Positions 8,882 to 18,488 of a stretch of 57,619 bases of DNA are shown piece by piece. The position numbers and the translations under genes were made by a program. A model generated the notes under the pieces. It made no database searches, was not told the origin of the DNA, and saw only the letters and a program-made list of their open reading frames with translations. The stretch covers positions 1-57,619 of the forward strand of contig DIWM01000028.1 in NCBI GenBank assembly GCA_002428485.1, given 5' to 3'. The number at the start of each line of letters is the position of its first letter. Position 1 is the stretch's first letter. Origin of the DNA: Deltaproteobacteria bacterium UBA6106. GTDB lineage: Bacteria > Desulfobacterota > Syntrophorhabdia > Syntrophorhabdales > Syntrophorhabdaceae.

Positions 8882-11149
8882 CTATTCAAACTTAAACCCC
8901 TTCTCCCTGAATAGCCGTACACAAGCATCAACGGCATCAGGATCATAGAGAATACCCTTGTTCTTTTCTATTTCTTCAAGGGCAAGATCTATCCCAAGGC
9001 TGGGACGGTAGGGACGGTGGGAGGCCATGGCTTCAACAACATCAGCAACAGTTAATATCTTTGCCTCAAGGAGGATCTGCCCATTCTTGAGGCCCTGGGG
9101 ATAGCCGGAGCCATCGATCTTCTCATGATGCTGACGCACAAAGGCAGCAACAGGCCAGGGGAACTCCACATCCTTGAGTATGTCATACCCAGCCTCTACG
9201 TGGGTCTTGACAAGCTCGAACTCTATATCAGAGAGTCTGCCCGGTTTACTCAGGATCTCTGCCGGGACATATAGCTTACCGATGTCATGGATGAGGCCCG
9301 CCATCCTTAAACCCTCGATCTCGAGTTCAGTGAGGTTCAATATTTTGCCTATCGCGTATGCAAGATCGGTAACCCTCCTCTGATGGCCTGCCGTATAAGG
9401 GTCACGGACCTCGACGGCATGTGCCATAACACTTATTGTTCCCTCCATCGCCCTTTTTAGCTTACCCATACTCTGTTTGAGGGCGTCTTCTGCCTTTATC
9501 AGTGCCGTGATGTCGTTGCAGGCCACGAGCTGTTGACCTGCCTCCATCTGCACGGGTCTGAACTTGACAACCTTTCTTGACCCGTCTTTGCACGTTACTT
9601 CAAAGGTTTCCGAGATTTGCTCCCCAGCCTTTAATCTTTCCATACCTGCCTTCCATGCAGAAGCCACGGAGTGCCTGTATGCAGGATCAGGATACACCTT
9701 TTGAGACCAGGTTTTGCCGTTAGGAATATCATAGGGTGTATAACCAAACATCTCTTCAAATTTAGCGTTGAAGTATTGAAAGTTTCCATCCTGACCGATC
9801 ATAATCATTCCGAAGGGTGCGTTGTCAACGAGGGATAGGAATTTCTGCCTTTCCGTAACGATCTTTTCCTCGGCCTTTTTCCGTTCTGTTGTATCTTCCA
9901 TGGTGCCTTCGTAGTATACAATCTCCATATCTTTATTACGGATTACCCGTGCATTCATTGAAACCCAGAAGGTGGCTCCGTCCTTCCGGCGCAGCTCTGC
10001 CTCAAAATTGTTTACAACGTTCTTTTCATGCAAGAGGCTCCTGAATAGATCCCTCTCTTCCGGCCTGACGTAGAGCTCCTCTTTTATGGATTTAACTGTG
10101 GCGATCAGATCCTCCGGTGTGTCATATCCATACATCCGGGCAAGGGCGGGGTTGGCTGTGAAGAAACGGCCCTCAGGCGTGGTCTGGAAGATACCTTCTA
10201 CAGAGTTCTCGAAGATGCTGCGATACTTCTCCTCTGCCTGACGTATCTTGTCGTATAACCAGGAGCTCTCCAACACGGGCGCAACAATACTTATCAGGAT
10301 GCTCAAGCCCTTTATCTGGCCCAGCGTGAAGGCACGCCGGCTCTGCGTGGTGTTCACATTTAATACTCCGAGCAGATTGCCACCCGCGATGATGGGCATT
10401 GATACGGCGCTGTTTATGTCTTTCCTTGGGTTAACCGGCTTGAAACGGGCATCCTCAACCTTGCCGTTGAGTGTAACCAACTGGTGATTTCGTGCAACCC
10501 AGCCTGCGATGCTGTCGTCTATGGGTACCCGTGTCCCTATGAATTGCTCCAGATGTTTCCCTTTGGCTATAGCAATGTAGAGCTCGCTTTTGCCGTCTTC
10601 CGCGGTAAGCATGATGGATGCCTCATCGGCCTGGCACTGCTGGAGTGCGGCATCTAAAAGCTTATTAAGGATCGTCCGGACATCGAAGGGGAAGGCGATC
10701 AATGTTGCAAGCTCGTGGACCGCTACTGTTTCCTGCAACTGAATGTTTTCAAGCTTAAGCCGCCGCACCTCCATTGCCCGTGTAATAAGCGGCAGCAGGA
10801 GACTGATCTTGAAGGGTTTAAGTATATAATCAAAGGCGCCCGATTGCATGGCTTCCACGGCGGTCTGCACAGTACCCTGGCCTGTCATAATGATGCTTAT
10901 TATGTTGCGGTCTATCCCGAGGGCAGACTTAAAAAGGGTTATTCCATCCATTCCCGGTATCATAAGGTCAGTGAGTAATACATCAAAATCCTTGTGCTTC
11001 AGGACTTCGAGGGCCTTTTCGCCCGATGTAAAGCCCGCTGTTTCGTATCCCTTTCCTGCCAGGGTTTCGCAGAGCACGGTCATCAACTCCTGCTCGTCGT
11101 CTACTATCAGGATACTGCCTAAATTGAATTTTGATGTCTTTTCCGCCAT
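8882..11149 (-). CDS. Response regulator c-di-GMP phosphodiesterase: REC, GAF, two PAS, HD-GYP
   Basis: A 755-residue cytoplasmic regulator. Domains in order are a receiver (about 13-130, with phospho-acceptor Asp in LLTDLMIPGMDG and KPFK at its end), a GAF (about 150-300), two PAS (about 305-430 and 440-555) and an HD-GYP (about 565-755) with HDIGKL and HHEKIDGSGYPQGL. Phosphorylation of the receiver probably gates c-di-GMP breakdown. The receiver-kinase gene ends only 16 bp upstream and is the most obvious phosphodonor; CheA is an alternative. The ATG is preceded by GGAG. The first PAS is nearly the same module as in the genes at 6343 and 24321. Confidence 0.92.
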   Translation of the reverse strand: MAEKTSKFNLGSILIVDDEQELMTVLCETLAGKGYETAGFTSGEKALEVLKHKDFDVLLTDLMIPGMDGITLFKSALGIDRNIISIIMTGQGTVQTAVEAMQSGAFDYILKPFKISLLLPLITRAMEVRRLKLENIQLQETVAVHELATLIAFPFDVRTILNKLLDAALQQCQADEASIMLTAEDGKSELYIAIAKGKHLEQFIGTRVPIDDSIAGWVARNHQLVTLNGKVEDARFKPVNPRKDINSAVSMPIIAGGNLLGVLNVNTTQSRRAFTLGQIKGLSILISIVAPVLESSWLYDKIRQAEEKYRSIFENSVEGIFQTTPEGRFFTANPALARMYGYDTPEDLIATVKSIKEELYVRPEERDLFRSLLHEKNVVNNFEAELRRKDGATFWVSMNARVIRNKDMEIVYYEGTMEDTTERKKAEEKIVTERQKFLSLVDNAPFGMIMIGQDGNFQYFNAKFEEMFGYTPYDIPNGKTWSQKVYPDPAYRHSVASAWKAGMERLKAGEQISETFEVTCKDGSRKVVKFRPVQMEAGQQLVACNDITALIKAEDALKQSMGKLKRAMEGTISVMAHAVEVRDPYTAGHQRRVTDLAYAIGKILNLTELEIEGLRMAGLIHDIGKLYVPAEILSKPGRLSDIEFELVKTHVEAGYDILKDVEFPWPVAAFVRQHHEKIDGSGYPQGLKNGQILLEAKILTVADVVEAMASHRPYRPSLGIDLALEEIEKNKGILYDPDAVDACVRLFREKGFKFE

Positions 11150-11165
11150 GATTTCTGCTCCTTAT

Positions 11166-12602
11166 TCATCTAAGTTTCTCCTCACGAAGACTACGGTAGG
11201 CTGCTGAGGTCAATGATGTCGGGAAGACAATACGAACTGTTGTACCCTTCGGAATTTCGCAACTGCTTGTAATATCGAACGTTCCTTTGTGGTCTTGAAC
11301 GACATGCCTGCAAATTGAGAGTCCAAGCCCTGTCCCTTTCCCTTCAGGTTTGGTTGTGAAAAAGGATTCTGTCACCTTCGGCAAAATCTCAGGCGGAATG
11401 CCTGCACCCGTATCGGCAATCTCGATAACAACAAACTGGTTTCGAGTTGCAGGTTGCAAGTTTGAAGTTGTCCCACTCTCAGCTTCTTGCACATACGTGC
11501 GGATCGTGAGCGCCCCACCATCGGGCATGGCGTCGCTCGCATTCGTGAACAGGTTGAGGAACAACTGCCTCAATTGCTGGCGGTCCGCGTGGATGTTCGG
11601 TACACCTGGTGCAAACTCCCGAACAACCTTTACGTTATACTTGTGCAAGTGGAAATGAATAAGTTCGAGCGTATTGTCTATTTCTTCACATACATTGACA
11701 GTGGAAATCTGGGGCTGGCTCCTGCGGCTGGTTTGCAGGAGGGTGGCAACGAGCTTTGCCATCCGTTCGGCTTCATGCCCGATGATTTTTAGTTCCCGGA
11801 GACGGGGATCATCTTCGGGCGTTTGAGTTGTCAGGGATTCGAGCCTGAGGCTGATGGTGGCAAGAGGATTGTTCAGCTCATGGGCAATGCTCGCCGCCAA
11901 TTCCCCCATCGTTGCCAGTTTCTCCGCCTGCCAGAGCTGTTGCGATATGGCCTTCATTTCATCGCTGCTTGCCCGGAGAGCCGCCTCTGCCGCCTTGCGT
12001 TCGTTCACTTCAACACGAAGGGCTTCTGTCCTTTTATCGACTATTTCTTCGAGACTTTTATTGAGTCTTTCTAGTTCATCCTGTGCTTCGATCAGTTGGA
12101 GGTTTTTATTTACCGCCGCTTCGTATGTGGAAAGAAGAAGGTTAATAATCTGTGACCGGGTTGAATCAATAAAATAGGTTTCACCTCTATAGAATACATT
12201 GATAGCTTTTTGAGGGGGGTCTTGAATATTCGGATTCTCGTTCAGGCTCTGAATCGTTGAAAGTAGATAGTTTTCATCATAGGGCTTGGTGAAGAATTTA
12301 TCGGCGCCGCATTGCAGCGCCCAGATGACCGCCTGCGGCTGTAAAAGAGAGGTCAGAAGGATCACCGATATGTCCCCGTGTGACTCATTGGATTTGATCT
12401 GCCGGCAGAGCTCATAGCCATCCATTCCCGGCATGACGATATCGGAAAGAACGATCCGTGGTTTGGATTTCTTTATCGCCCTGAGGGCCTCGTTTCCATC
12501 AGAGACGACGATTGCATCATAGCCGTCCTTTTCAAGGATGTGTTGCAATTGCATGGCCTGGGTGATGCTGTCCTCAACGATGAGAACTTTTATTTTATCC
12601 AC
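11166..12602 (-). CDS. Receiver-histidine kinase (REC, coiled coil, HisKA, HATPase)
   Basis: A soluble 478-residue kinase whose N-terminal receiver (about 4-122, PRIVLSDIVMPGMDG) precedes a long coiled coil (about 165-215). The dimerisation/phospho-acceptor helix follows (ASIAHELNNPLAT, His near 240), then a HATPase with N box NLFTNASDAMPDG, G1 DTGAGIP and G2 GKGTGLGLSI. It has no membrane segment, so it probably receives phosphate from another kinase or binds a partner. The start is GTG with AGGAGG four bases upstream. A 14-residue segment in the HATPase (SGTTSNLQPATRNQ) is encoded by an array of 7-bp repeats and looks like an insertion. It lies directly upstream of its likely target, the REC-HD-GYP protein. 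Confidence 0.9.
   Translation of the reverse strand: MDKIKVLIVEDSITQAMQLQHILEKDGYDAIVVSDGNEALRAIKKSKPRIVLSDIVMPGMDGYELCRQIKSNESHGDISVILLTSLLQPQAVIWALQCGADKFFTKPYDENYLLSTIQSLNENPNIQDPPQKAINVFYRGETYFIDSTRSQIINLLLSTYEAAVNKNLQLIEAQDELERLNKSLEEIVDKRTEALRVEVNERKAAEAALRASSDEMKAISQQLWQAEKLATMGELAASIAHELNNPLATISLRLESLTTQTPEDDPRLRELKIIGHEAERMAKLVATLLQTSRRSQPQISTVNVCEEIDNTLELIHFHLHKYNVKVVREFAPGVPNIHADRQQLRQLFLNLFTNASDAMPDGGALTIRTYVQEAESGTTSNLQPATRNQFVVIEIADTGAGIPPEILPKVTESFFTTKPEGKGTGLGLSICRHVVQDHKGTFDITSSCEIPKGTTVRIVFPTSLTSAAYRSLREEKLR
11439..11473. repeat. Heptamer array inside the kinase HATPase domain
   Basis: Five consecutive 7-bp units on the plus strand (GTTTCGA, GTTGCAG, GTTGCAA, GTTTGAA, GTTGTCC) all begin with GTT. 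They encode most of an extra loop between two HATPase strands. The extra peptide is about 14 residues, which equals six heptamers and keeps the reading frame. Confidence 0.7.
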
Positions 12603-12677
12603 TTGTCCTCCTGAGAATTATGCAATCTTTGGCATAGAAAGTACATATAAGCATCGTTCGATCTCTCACCCAATCTT

Positions 12678-13088
12678 CTAATTTCCCACTTTATGGGGAT
12701 CCACATTAGCAAAGGTCTTGACCTTTGCTAAGAGTTCCTGCTGCCAGGCATCGTCACCATCAACCGCGCTCTTGTTTATCACATCAAGGGCCCCCGCTTG
12801 CATTGCTGTGAAAACCAAGTTGTATGCCAGTTCGTTTTCTGAAGCAGTGATGATAAGAATGGGTGTGGGACGGGCAGCCATGATGCGTCTTGTCGTTTCC
12901 AAGCCGTCCATGTCCGGCATGACAACATCCATCGTAATTAGATCGGGCAATAAATCGGCAGCCATCATTACTGCCTGCCGGCCGTTTGTTGCCAACCCCA
13001 CCACATTGATCTCCCCATCGCTCTCCAGTATAAGAGTCAGCTTTTTCGCCCATGTGGGAGAATCCTCCACTATCATTACCCTGACCAT
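12678..13088 (-). CDS. Single-domain response regulator, CheB-receiver type
   Basis: A 136-residue receiver with DD-type pocket (IVEDSPTWAKKL), phospho-acceptor in LITMDVVMPDMDG and a lysine in VINKSAVD. Sequence style (MVRVMIVEDSP, ATNGRQAV, GALDVINK) is that of CheB receivers, and cheB itself lies 8 bp upstream. It is probably a duplicated CheB receiver that lost the methylesterase domain. In Wsp-type clusters this slot holds a receiver-GGDEF output; here there is no output domain. The start ATG has a strong AGGAGG. A 75-bp gap separates it from the receiver-kinase gene. Confidence 0.85.
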   Translation of the reverse strand: MVRVMIVEDSPTWAKKLTLILESDGEINVVGLATNGRQAVMMAADLLPDLITMDVVMPDMDGLETTRRIMAARPTPILIITASENELAYNLVFTAMQAGALDVINKSAVDGDDAWQQELLAKVKTFANVDPHKVGN

Positions 13089-13096
13089 ATAGCCTC

Positions 13097-14137
13097 CTAC
13101 ACCAAAACCAGCTCTTTCAGCCTGCCGCTGATCATTTCCAGGGGCAAAACCTCGTTGACGGCGCCCATGGCGATGGCCTCTTTGGGCATGCCGAAAATAA
13201 TACAGCTTGCCTCGTCCTGGGCCATGGTATAACCGCCGGCGTCATGGAGCGTCTTGAGCCCCCGTGCTCCGTCTGAACCCATACCCGTGAGGATAACGCC
13301 TGCCGTCTCCGGGCCATTCACTGCGGCTGCCGATTCGAAAAGAACGGTCGCCGAGGGACAGTGTCCATCAACAATGGACTGCTTATCCAACCGGACATAA
13401 CCACCCGCCGCTATGGTCAGGTGCCTGTCGTCCGGCGCCAGATAGACCATCCCCGGCTTCAGCTTTTCACCTGTCTGGGGCACCATTACCTGCAGGGGCG
13501 TCTTTTCATTCAACCAGACGGCAAGGCCGTTTATGAAGCTCCGTGACATATGCTGCACCACCAGAATCGGCGCCGAAAAACCGGCCGGCAGCCGGCTCAG
13601 GATCACCTGAAGGGCCGGCGGGCCGCCCGTGGAAACGCCTATGGTAACCAGACGAATCCGCTGCCGGCGGTCACTGCGCGGCAGGACTGTCTTTCCCGGC
13701 ATCTTCGATTGCTCCGGCTGAGGCCATCTAGTTCTCCGGACCACCTTGACATCGGCCATTGATTTGATCTGGGCAATAAGCTTGTCCGCTTCAGGGTCTG
13801 TCACCGGCATTCCTTTCGGTTTGCCCAAAACCATCAAGGCGCCGTATTCGATGGCTTTGTAGGTGGTCCCCAGCCTGATGTCGGACTCGGTAGAGGTCAG
13901 CACGATGATCGGCCGGGGCATCTCCGCCATGATGTGACGGATCGCCTCGTAACCATCCATCCCGGGCATATGGATGTCCATGGTTACAATGTCGGGGTTG
14001 AACTTCCGGCAACACGCGATGGCCTCCTCGCCGTTTTCCGCTTCGCCCACCACCTGAATCCCCGGATCGTTCTCGAGGATTCTCCTGATAAGAATGCGCT
14101 GCGTCGGTGAATCGTCAACGATCAGAACTCGTACCAT
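13097..14137 (-). CDS. cheB: Chemoreceptor methylesterase/deamidase
   Basis: Removes methyl groups from glutamates of the chemoreceptor to reset adaptation. The 346-residue protein has an N-terminal receiver (about 3-120, PDIVTMDIHMPGMDG), a linker, and a C-terminal methylesterase. Its catalytic triad is visible: Ser in GVSTGGPPALQ, His in VVQHM and Asp in GMGSDGARG. Length is normal for CheB. It follows cheA by about 95 bp; that gap contains heptamer repeats. Phosphorylation by the hybrid CheA is expected. It corresponds to WspF if the cluster is Wsp-like. Confidence 0.96.
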   Translation of the reverse strand: MVRVLIVDDSPTQRILIRRILENDPGIQVVGEAENGEEAIACCRKFNPDIVTMDIHMPGMDGYEAIRHIMAEMPRPIIVLTSTESDIRLGTTYKAIEYGALMVLGKPKGMPVTDPEADKLIAQIKSMADVKVVRRTRWPQPEQSKMPGKTVLPRSDRRQRIRLVTIGVSTGGPPALQVILSRLPAGFSAPILVVQHMSRSFINGLAVWLNEKTPLQVMVPQTGEKLKPGMVYLAPDDRHLTIAAGGYVRLDKQSIVDGHCPSATVLFESAAAVNGPETAGVILTGMGSDGARGLKTLHDAGGYTMAQDEASCIIFGMPKEAIAMGAVNEVLPLEMISGRLKELVLV

Positions 14138-14150
14138 TTATCCCATCCCA

Positions 14151-14178
14151 CGGTGAATAGTGAACGGTGAATGTGAAC
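14151..14178. repeat. Heptamer array between cheA and cheB
   Basis: Units CGGTGAA, TAGTGAA, CGGTGAA and TGTGAAC run at a 7-bp step in the gap between cheA and cheB. The remaining gap contains no other recognisable element. Confidence 0.55.
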
Positions 14179-14233
14179 AGTTAAAGACATTGAAATTTCT
14201 AATCTCCGTTTCCATAACCATTCACTGCCCTTG

Positions 14234-16558
14234 TCACCCGATCAGTCTCTCAATCGTCGCCAGAAGGTCCCTTTGATCAAAAGTGCCCTTGATAATGTAA
14301 GCATCCGCCCCGGCTTCCATGCCCCGGATCTTGTCCTGGGGTGTTTCGAGGGAGGTCACAAGCACAACGGGACGGTCAGTGAGCTTTTCATGGCCCTTGA
14401 TTTTCCTGGTCAGGGCGAAGCCATCCATACGCGGCATTTGAATATCGGCCACGATTCCATCAACAGGTTCGGTCTGAAGGATGGCCCAGGCTTCCTCGCC
14501 GTCGGCAGCCACCAAGACCTTATAGCCGGCATTTTCCAGGATATTTTTTTCCATGGTGCGGGTGGTTATGGAATCGTCCACCACAAGCAGGCGGCGACGG
14601 GCGACTTCCTGGACCTGAACCGGGATGGATGCGGTAATCCCTGCGCTTTTTTGGGCCGATTTCACGAGATCAGCAACGTTCAAGATCATAACGACCCGGC
14701 CATCTCCTAATATCGCGGCCCCGGTCACGTTGCGCACGCGGCTGAACTGCCGCCCCATGCCCTTGATGACCACTTCCTGTGTCCCGTAGAGTTCATCTAT
14801 CCGAAAAGCCATTTTTTTCTCCGCTACGCCCACCACCACGATCGGGATCGTCTGCCCGGCAGCGAAAGGCGCTGCCGATTCCGGCAGTTCCAGCACCTGG
14901 GCCAGAGAGAAAAGCGACAGCGGACGGCCTGAAACGCGGATCGCCGGTTTTCCCTCGATGCTGCCTATCTCCTCCACTTTTGCCTTGAGGATGCGCACAA
15001 CGGTCGTTGTGGGAATCGACACGATCTGTCCGGCCACCCCCATCATAAGCACGTGGCTGGTGGCAAGCGTCAGAGGCATGGTCAGCGTGAAGGTGCAGCC
15101 TTTCCCCGCGGCTGTCTCCAAATCGACCACCCCCTGGAGTCTTTCCAGGTTTTTGCGCACCACGTCGAGGCCTATGCCCCGCCCGGAAATCTCGGTCACC
15201 TTCTGGTGCGTGGTTAGCCCTGGGCGATAGATGAGATTGAAGACCTCGCCATCCTTCATCCCTTCGATTTCCTGTGATGTCAGGAGACCCCGTGCCAGGG
15301 CCGCCTGCTTTACGGCATCAAGGTTAATTCCCGCCCCGTCATCAGAAACCGTCAGGACAATGGTGTTCCCCCTTTGCGCAGCCTTAAGCCAAATGGTTCC
15401 CGCTCTGGGCTTGCCTGCCGCCACCCTGGCGTCGGGGGGCTCGATGCCGTGGTCAACGGCATTGCGCAGAAGGTGGGTCAAGGGGTCCTTCATGATATCC
15501 AGGAGTTGCCGGTCGACCTCCGTATCGGCCCCTTCCACCTGAAGATTGACTTCCTTGCCCTGTTCTCTTGCCAGATCGCGCACCATGCGTGGGTAAAGTT
15601 CGAAGAGGGTAGCCGTAGGCAGCATCCGGACCCTGCGCACCCCGTCATGCATATCATCGGTGAGAAGGGAGAGATACCGGTAGTCACTCACAAATTGACG
15701 ATGCAGGGCCTGGATTTCCGTATCGAAGTTCTTGAGGTTATCTCCGTTTACGTCAAAAAAATCGATCAGCCGGTTCACCTCCGGCCGCTGCCCGTCCTGG
15801 CGCTTCAGGAGACGGTAATCTCCCCGTACCTTGTTCCAGTTCTTCTGCCAGCGGTTCATCCGCTGCCCGATGGCTTTGATCTCGTGCAAACGCTGCTCCG
15901 TCCTCATGCGGGCGACCATGAGTTCGCCCATGCGGTCCATCAGGTTGTCCACCTTGGCCATAGCGACACGGATGGTCTCGGTGGCAGGCACTGCTGCTCT
16001 CGGCGTTCGCGCCAGTGGTGGTGAAGCCGGGGAGGGAGTCCCCGAAGGCGCCGCCGATGCTGATAGCTCCTTAGGATAATCTAACGGCGCCGGAGGCGGG
16101 GATGTTCCTTTGATTGGTTCTTGGGGCCGTTCTGCTTCCCGTCCCGAAACCGCTCCCTTCTTTATTTCCTCCAGGTCCGCCAGCAGTTTTTCTCTTCTTT
16201 CTGCAGGCAACTCGCTCCCTGTCAGATAGGCGTCCATCGCCTCTTTCAGGGTGTCTGCGGAACGAAAGAGGGTGTCGAAGATTTCCGGCCGGACAGGCAA
16301 CTCGCCCCGCTGGATCATCCCCATGATATCTTCCAGCCGGTGGGCTATTCTTTCAATCTCCCTTATATCCACTGCCCGCGCCCCCCCCTTGATACTGTGG
16401 GCGGCGCGGAAAAGGTCGGCCAGCAACCGTCCCCGCTCATCCCCGGAGGGATCTTTTTCCAGGGATAACAAACCTCTGTTGAGCACGCCGAGGAGGTCCC
16501 CCAGCTCGGCCTGAAAGGCGGTCAGCAGTTCCTGCTTTATGTCTCTACTTGTGTTCAT
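14234..16558 (-). CDS. cheA: Hybrid chemotaxis histidine kinase CheA with C-terminal receiver
   Basis: The central kinase of the chemosensory array. From the ATG at 16558 it is 774 residues: Hpt domain with phospho-acceptor His54 (RAAHSIKGGARAVD), a proline-rich linker, dimerisation/CheA core, HATPase with LLRNAVDHGIEPPD and SGRGIGLDVVRKN, CheW-like domain, and a C-terminal receiver with VADIQMPRMDG. The fused receiver is typical of alternative-function systems such as WspE or FrzE rather than flagellar CheA. No separate P2 (CheY-binding) domain is obvious. An in-frame GTG lies four codons upstream (16570), but GAGGG precedes the ATG at good spacing, so the ATG is preferred. Confidence 0.95.
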   Translation of the reverse strand: MNTSRDIKQELLTAFQAELGDLLGVLNRGLLSLEKDPSGDERGRLLADLFRAAHSIKGGARAVDIREIERIAHRLEDIMGMIQRGELPVRPEIFDTLFRSADTLKEAMDAYLTGSELPAERREKLLADLEEIKKGAVSGREAERPQEPIKGTSPPPAPLDYPKELSASAAPSGTPSPASPPLARTPRAAVPATETIRVAMAKVDNLMDRMGELMVARMRTEQRLHEIKAIGQRMNRWQKNWNKVRGDYRLLKRQDGQRPEVNRLIDFFDVNGDNLKNFDTEIQALHRQFVSDYRYLSLLTDDMHDGVRRVRMLPTATLFELYPRMVRDLAREQGKEVNLQVEGADTEVDRQLLDIMKDPLTHLLRNAVDHGIEPPDARVAAGKPRAGTIWLKAAQRGNTIVLTVSDDGAGINLDAVKQAALARGLLTSQEIEGMKDGEVFNLIYRPGLTTHQKVTEISGRGIGLDVVRKNLERLQGVVDLETAAGKGCTFTLTMPLTLATSHVLMMGVAGQIVSIPTTTVVRILKAKVEEIGSIEGKPAIRVSGRPLSLFSLAQVLELPESAAPFAAGQTIPIVVVGVAEKKMAFRIDELYGTQEVVIKGMGRQFSRVRNVTGAAILGDGRVVMILNVADLVKSAQKSAGITASIPVQVQEVARRRLLVVDDSITTRTMEKNILENAGYKVLVAADGEEAWAILQTEPVDGIVADIQMPRMDGFALTRKIKGHEKLTDRPVVLVTSLETPQDKIRGMEAGADAYIIKGTFDQRDLLATIERLIG

Positions 16559-16570
16559 GACAACCCTCAC

Positions 16571-16630
16571 ATTCCGGGGACACGATGCGATCCCGACAGG
16601 GCTTCCGCATCATGTTCCCGTCCAGTCTAT
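16571..16630. repeat. REP-like palindromic element, copy A
   Basis: An approximately 60-bp element between the MCP stop and the cheA start. Its halves are inverted (GGGGACACGATGCG with CGCATCATGTTCCC), giving a hairpin. A second copy, about 80% identical by eye, lies at 21631-21689. Both copies sit in gaps just upstream of a chemosensory gene. Confidence 0.65.
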
Positions 16631-16635
16631 TTTTA

Positions 16636-18381
16636 CTACGCCACCTTCCTGCTCAACTCCGCAGCCAGCGCATTGAGGTTATGGGCCGCTTGCTCCGCCT
16701 GCTTCGTGCCGATATCGCTCTGAACGGTGGCCTGGTTGATGCTCTCCATGGCTGTAACAATCTGATCCACCCCGGCCAACTGCTGCTTCGTGCTGACGGC
16801 AACCTGCTGGACCGACTGGGCAACCTGCTGGATGCGATCCCGAATCGAACGGATCGCCTCTCCCGTCGTCCGGGCAAGAAGCACGCCTGACTCCGCACGC
16901 TTCGTCCCCTCCTCGGTCACCATCACCGCCGTGTTGGCTGCCTTCTGGATATCTCCCAGAATGTCCTTCACCTGGGCCGTCGCCTGCCGCGATTGTTCCG
17001 CCAGACCCCGAACCTCGCCCGCCACCACGGCAAAACCCTTCCCCGCCTCCCCGGCGCGAGCCGCCTCGATGGCGGCGTTCAGGGCAAGCAGGCTGGACTG
17101 GTCGGCTATGTCGTTCACCGTCGCAATAATCTCTCCGATCTGCTGGGTCTGCTCGCTCAAACTCAGGATCGTCTCGGCAATCGTCCCCACCTGCTCCTTG
17201 ATCTTGGTCATCCCCTCCATCGTGCTCTGGACGGAATGGATCCCCTCGTCGGCAATGCGGGTGGATTCCTGGGCAACCTCCAATACCTGGCGCGCCCGCT
17301 CGGCAGCCTGATCCGCCGTCTGGCGGACCTCCTGCAGGGTGCTTGTCGTCTCGCTGACCGCCGCCGCCTGCTCGGAACTCATGGAAGCCTGTTCGGTTGT
17401 CACCGAAAGAATCTCGGCAGTGGCCGTGGTAAGGTTCGAGGAAGCCTCGCGGATGCTCCCCAGCATGCTCCGAAGGCTGTCAATGATCCCTTGAAGAGCC
17501 TGGGCGATCTCGTCCTGGCTGTCCTTCGGGATGTTCTGAACACTGAGATTGCCGCCTGCGACCGTTTTGATCTTGTCAAAGACTGTCTGGATGTCCTCGG
17601 CAAACTGGTCCATGGCGCCGGCAAGGATGCCGATCTCGTCCCGCCGGTTCATTTTAAAGCGCATCCCCAGATGGCCTTGAGCCATCTCCTGCATCATCTG
17701 CACACCCAGCGCCATAGGCCTGTTGATGCTCAAGGTCAGGAAGAGAACGATCAAAATAGACAGCGCGACGGCCACAGCTCCAATGATGAACATGGTTGTG
17801 CGCGTAGCGGCAAGGGCCGTTACCTCCTGCTCGTAGCGCATTGCCGAGAGTTCTTCATTGTGACGGATCATTGCTCTTAAATTTTCTCCCCATTGCTTCA
17901 CAGCAGGGAAGGCTTCCCTGAACATAAAATCGGCTGCCTCATCTTCCTTGCCTGCCTCGCACAGTGCAATCACTTTGTCCTGCAATGGCATTGCGGCATC
18001 TCCGGAAGCTTTCATCTTGCTCGTCAGGTCAAGTCCCTTGGTGTCATCCTTAAATTGCAGTTCCTGGTATTTGGCTAAATTCTCACGGTATCCTTTTCTC
18101 TGTTCTACGAGATTATCTTTTAGTTGCTGTATGTTTTTGTCCGCATTCGTTTTGAGTTTTTCCAGCATGACCGTGCGGACGACTAAGACCGTTTCGCGCG
18201 ACTCGACAAACATTTTATTGGCCAAATCAATACGGACATTATTGACCTTTACGATACGATCAAGCTTTTCATGAGTGTCCGCTGTCTGATTTAAACTAAT
18301 CATGATTATGGTAATCATAAAAACAATCACCAGGCCGAATCCCAATCCTATACGCACGGCAACTTTCATATTTTTAAGCAT
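16636..18381 (-). CDS. Methyl-accepting chemotaxis protein
   Basis: A 581-residue transmembrane chemoreceptor. TM1 is about residues 10-30; a four-helix-bundle periplasmic domain (about 31-190) carries charged helices; TM2 is about 192-212. HAMP follows (about 213-265), then a cytoplasmic signalling rod whose hairpin tip contains the diagnostic AALNAAIEAARAGE-type sequence (LLALNAAIEAARAGE). The C-terminus ends LSRKVA with no CheR-tethering pentapeptide. The ATG has GAGGAGGG upstream. It is encoded between cheW and cheA and is the only receptor in the cluster, so it probably provides the dedicated input (WspA-equivalent). The ligand is unknown. Confidence 0.95.
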   Translation of the reverse strand: MLKNMKVAVRIGLGFGLVIVFMITIIMISLNQTADTHEKLDRIVKVNNVRIDLANKMFVESRETVLVVRTVMLEKLKTNADKNIQQLKDNLVEQRKGYRENLAKYQELQFKDDTKGLDLTSKMKASGDAAMPLQDKVIALCEAGKEDEAADFMFREAFPAVKQWGENLRAMIRHNEELSAMRYEQEVTALAATRTTMFIIGAVAVALSILIVLFLTLSINRPMALGVQMMQEMAQGHLGMRFKMNRRDEIGILAGAMDQFAEDIQTVFDKIKTVAGGNLSVQNIPKDSQDEIAQALQGIIDSLRSMLGSIREASSNLTTATAEILSVTTEQASMSSEQAAAVSETTSTLQEVRQTADQAAERARQVLEVAQESTRIADEGIHSVQSTMEGMTKIKEQVGTIAETILSLSEQTQQIGEIIATVNDIADQSSLLALNAAIEAARAGEAGKGFAVVAGEVRGLAEQSRQATAQVKDILGDIQKAANTAVMVTEEGTKRAESGVLLARTTGEAIRSIRDRIQQVAQSVQQVAVSTKQQLAGVDQIVTAMESINQATVQSDIGTKQAEQAAHNLNALAAELSRKVA

Positions 18382-18488
18382 CTCATGTCCCTCCTCTTTT
18401 CATGTCTTTCCATGATGTTCATGGTCCCTGGATCATTGTCGCATTGCCGTCCGCTCACGGGGTCGAAGTCCCGAAACCATCCCATGGA

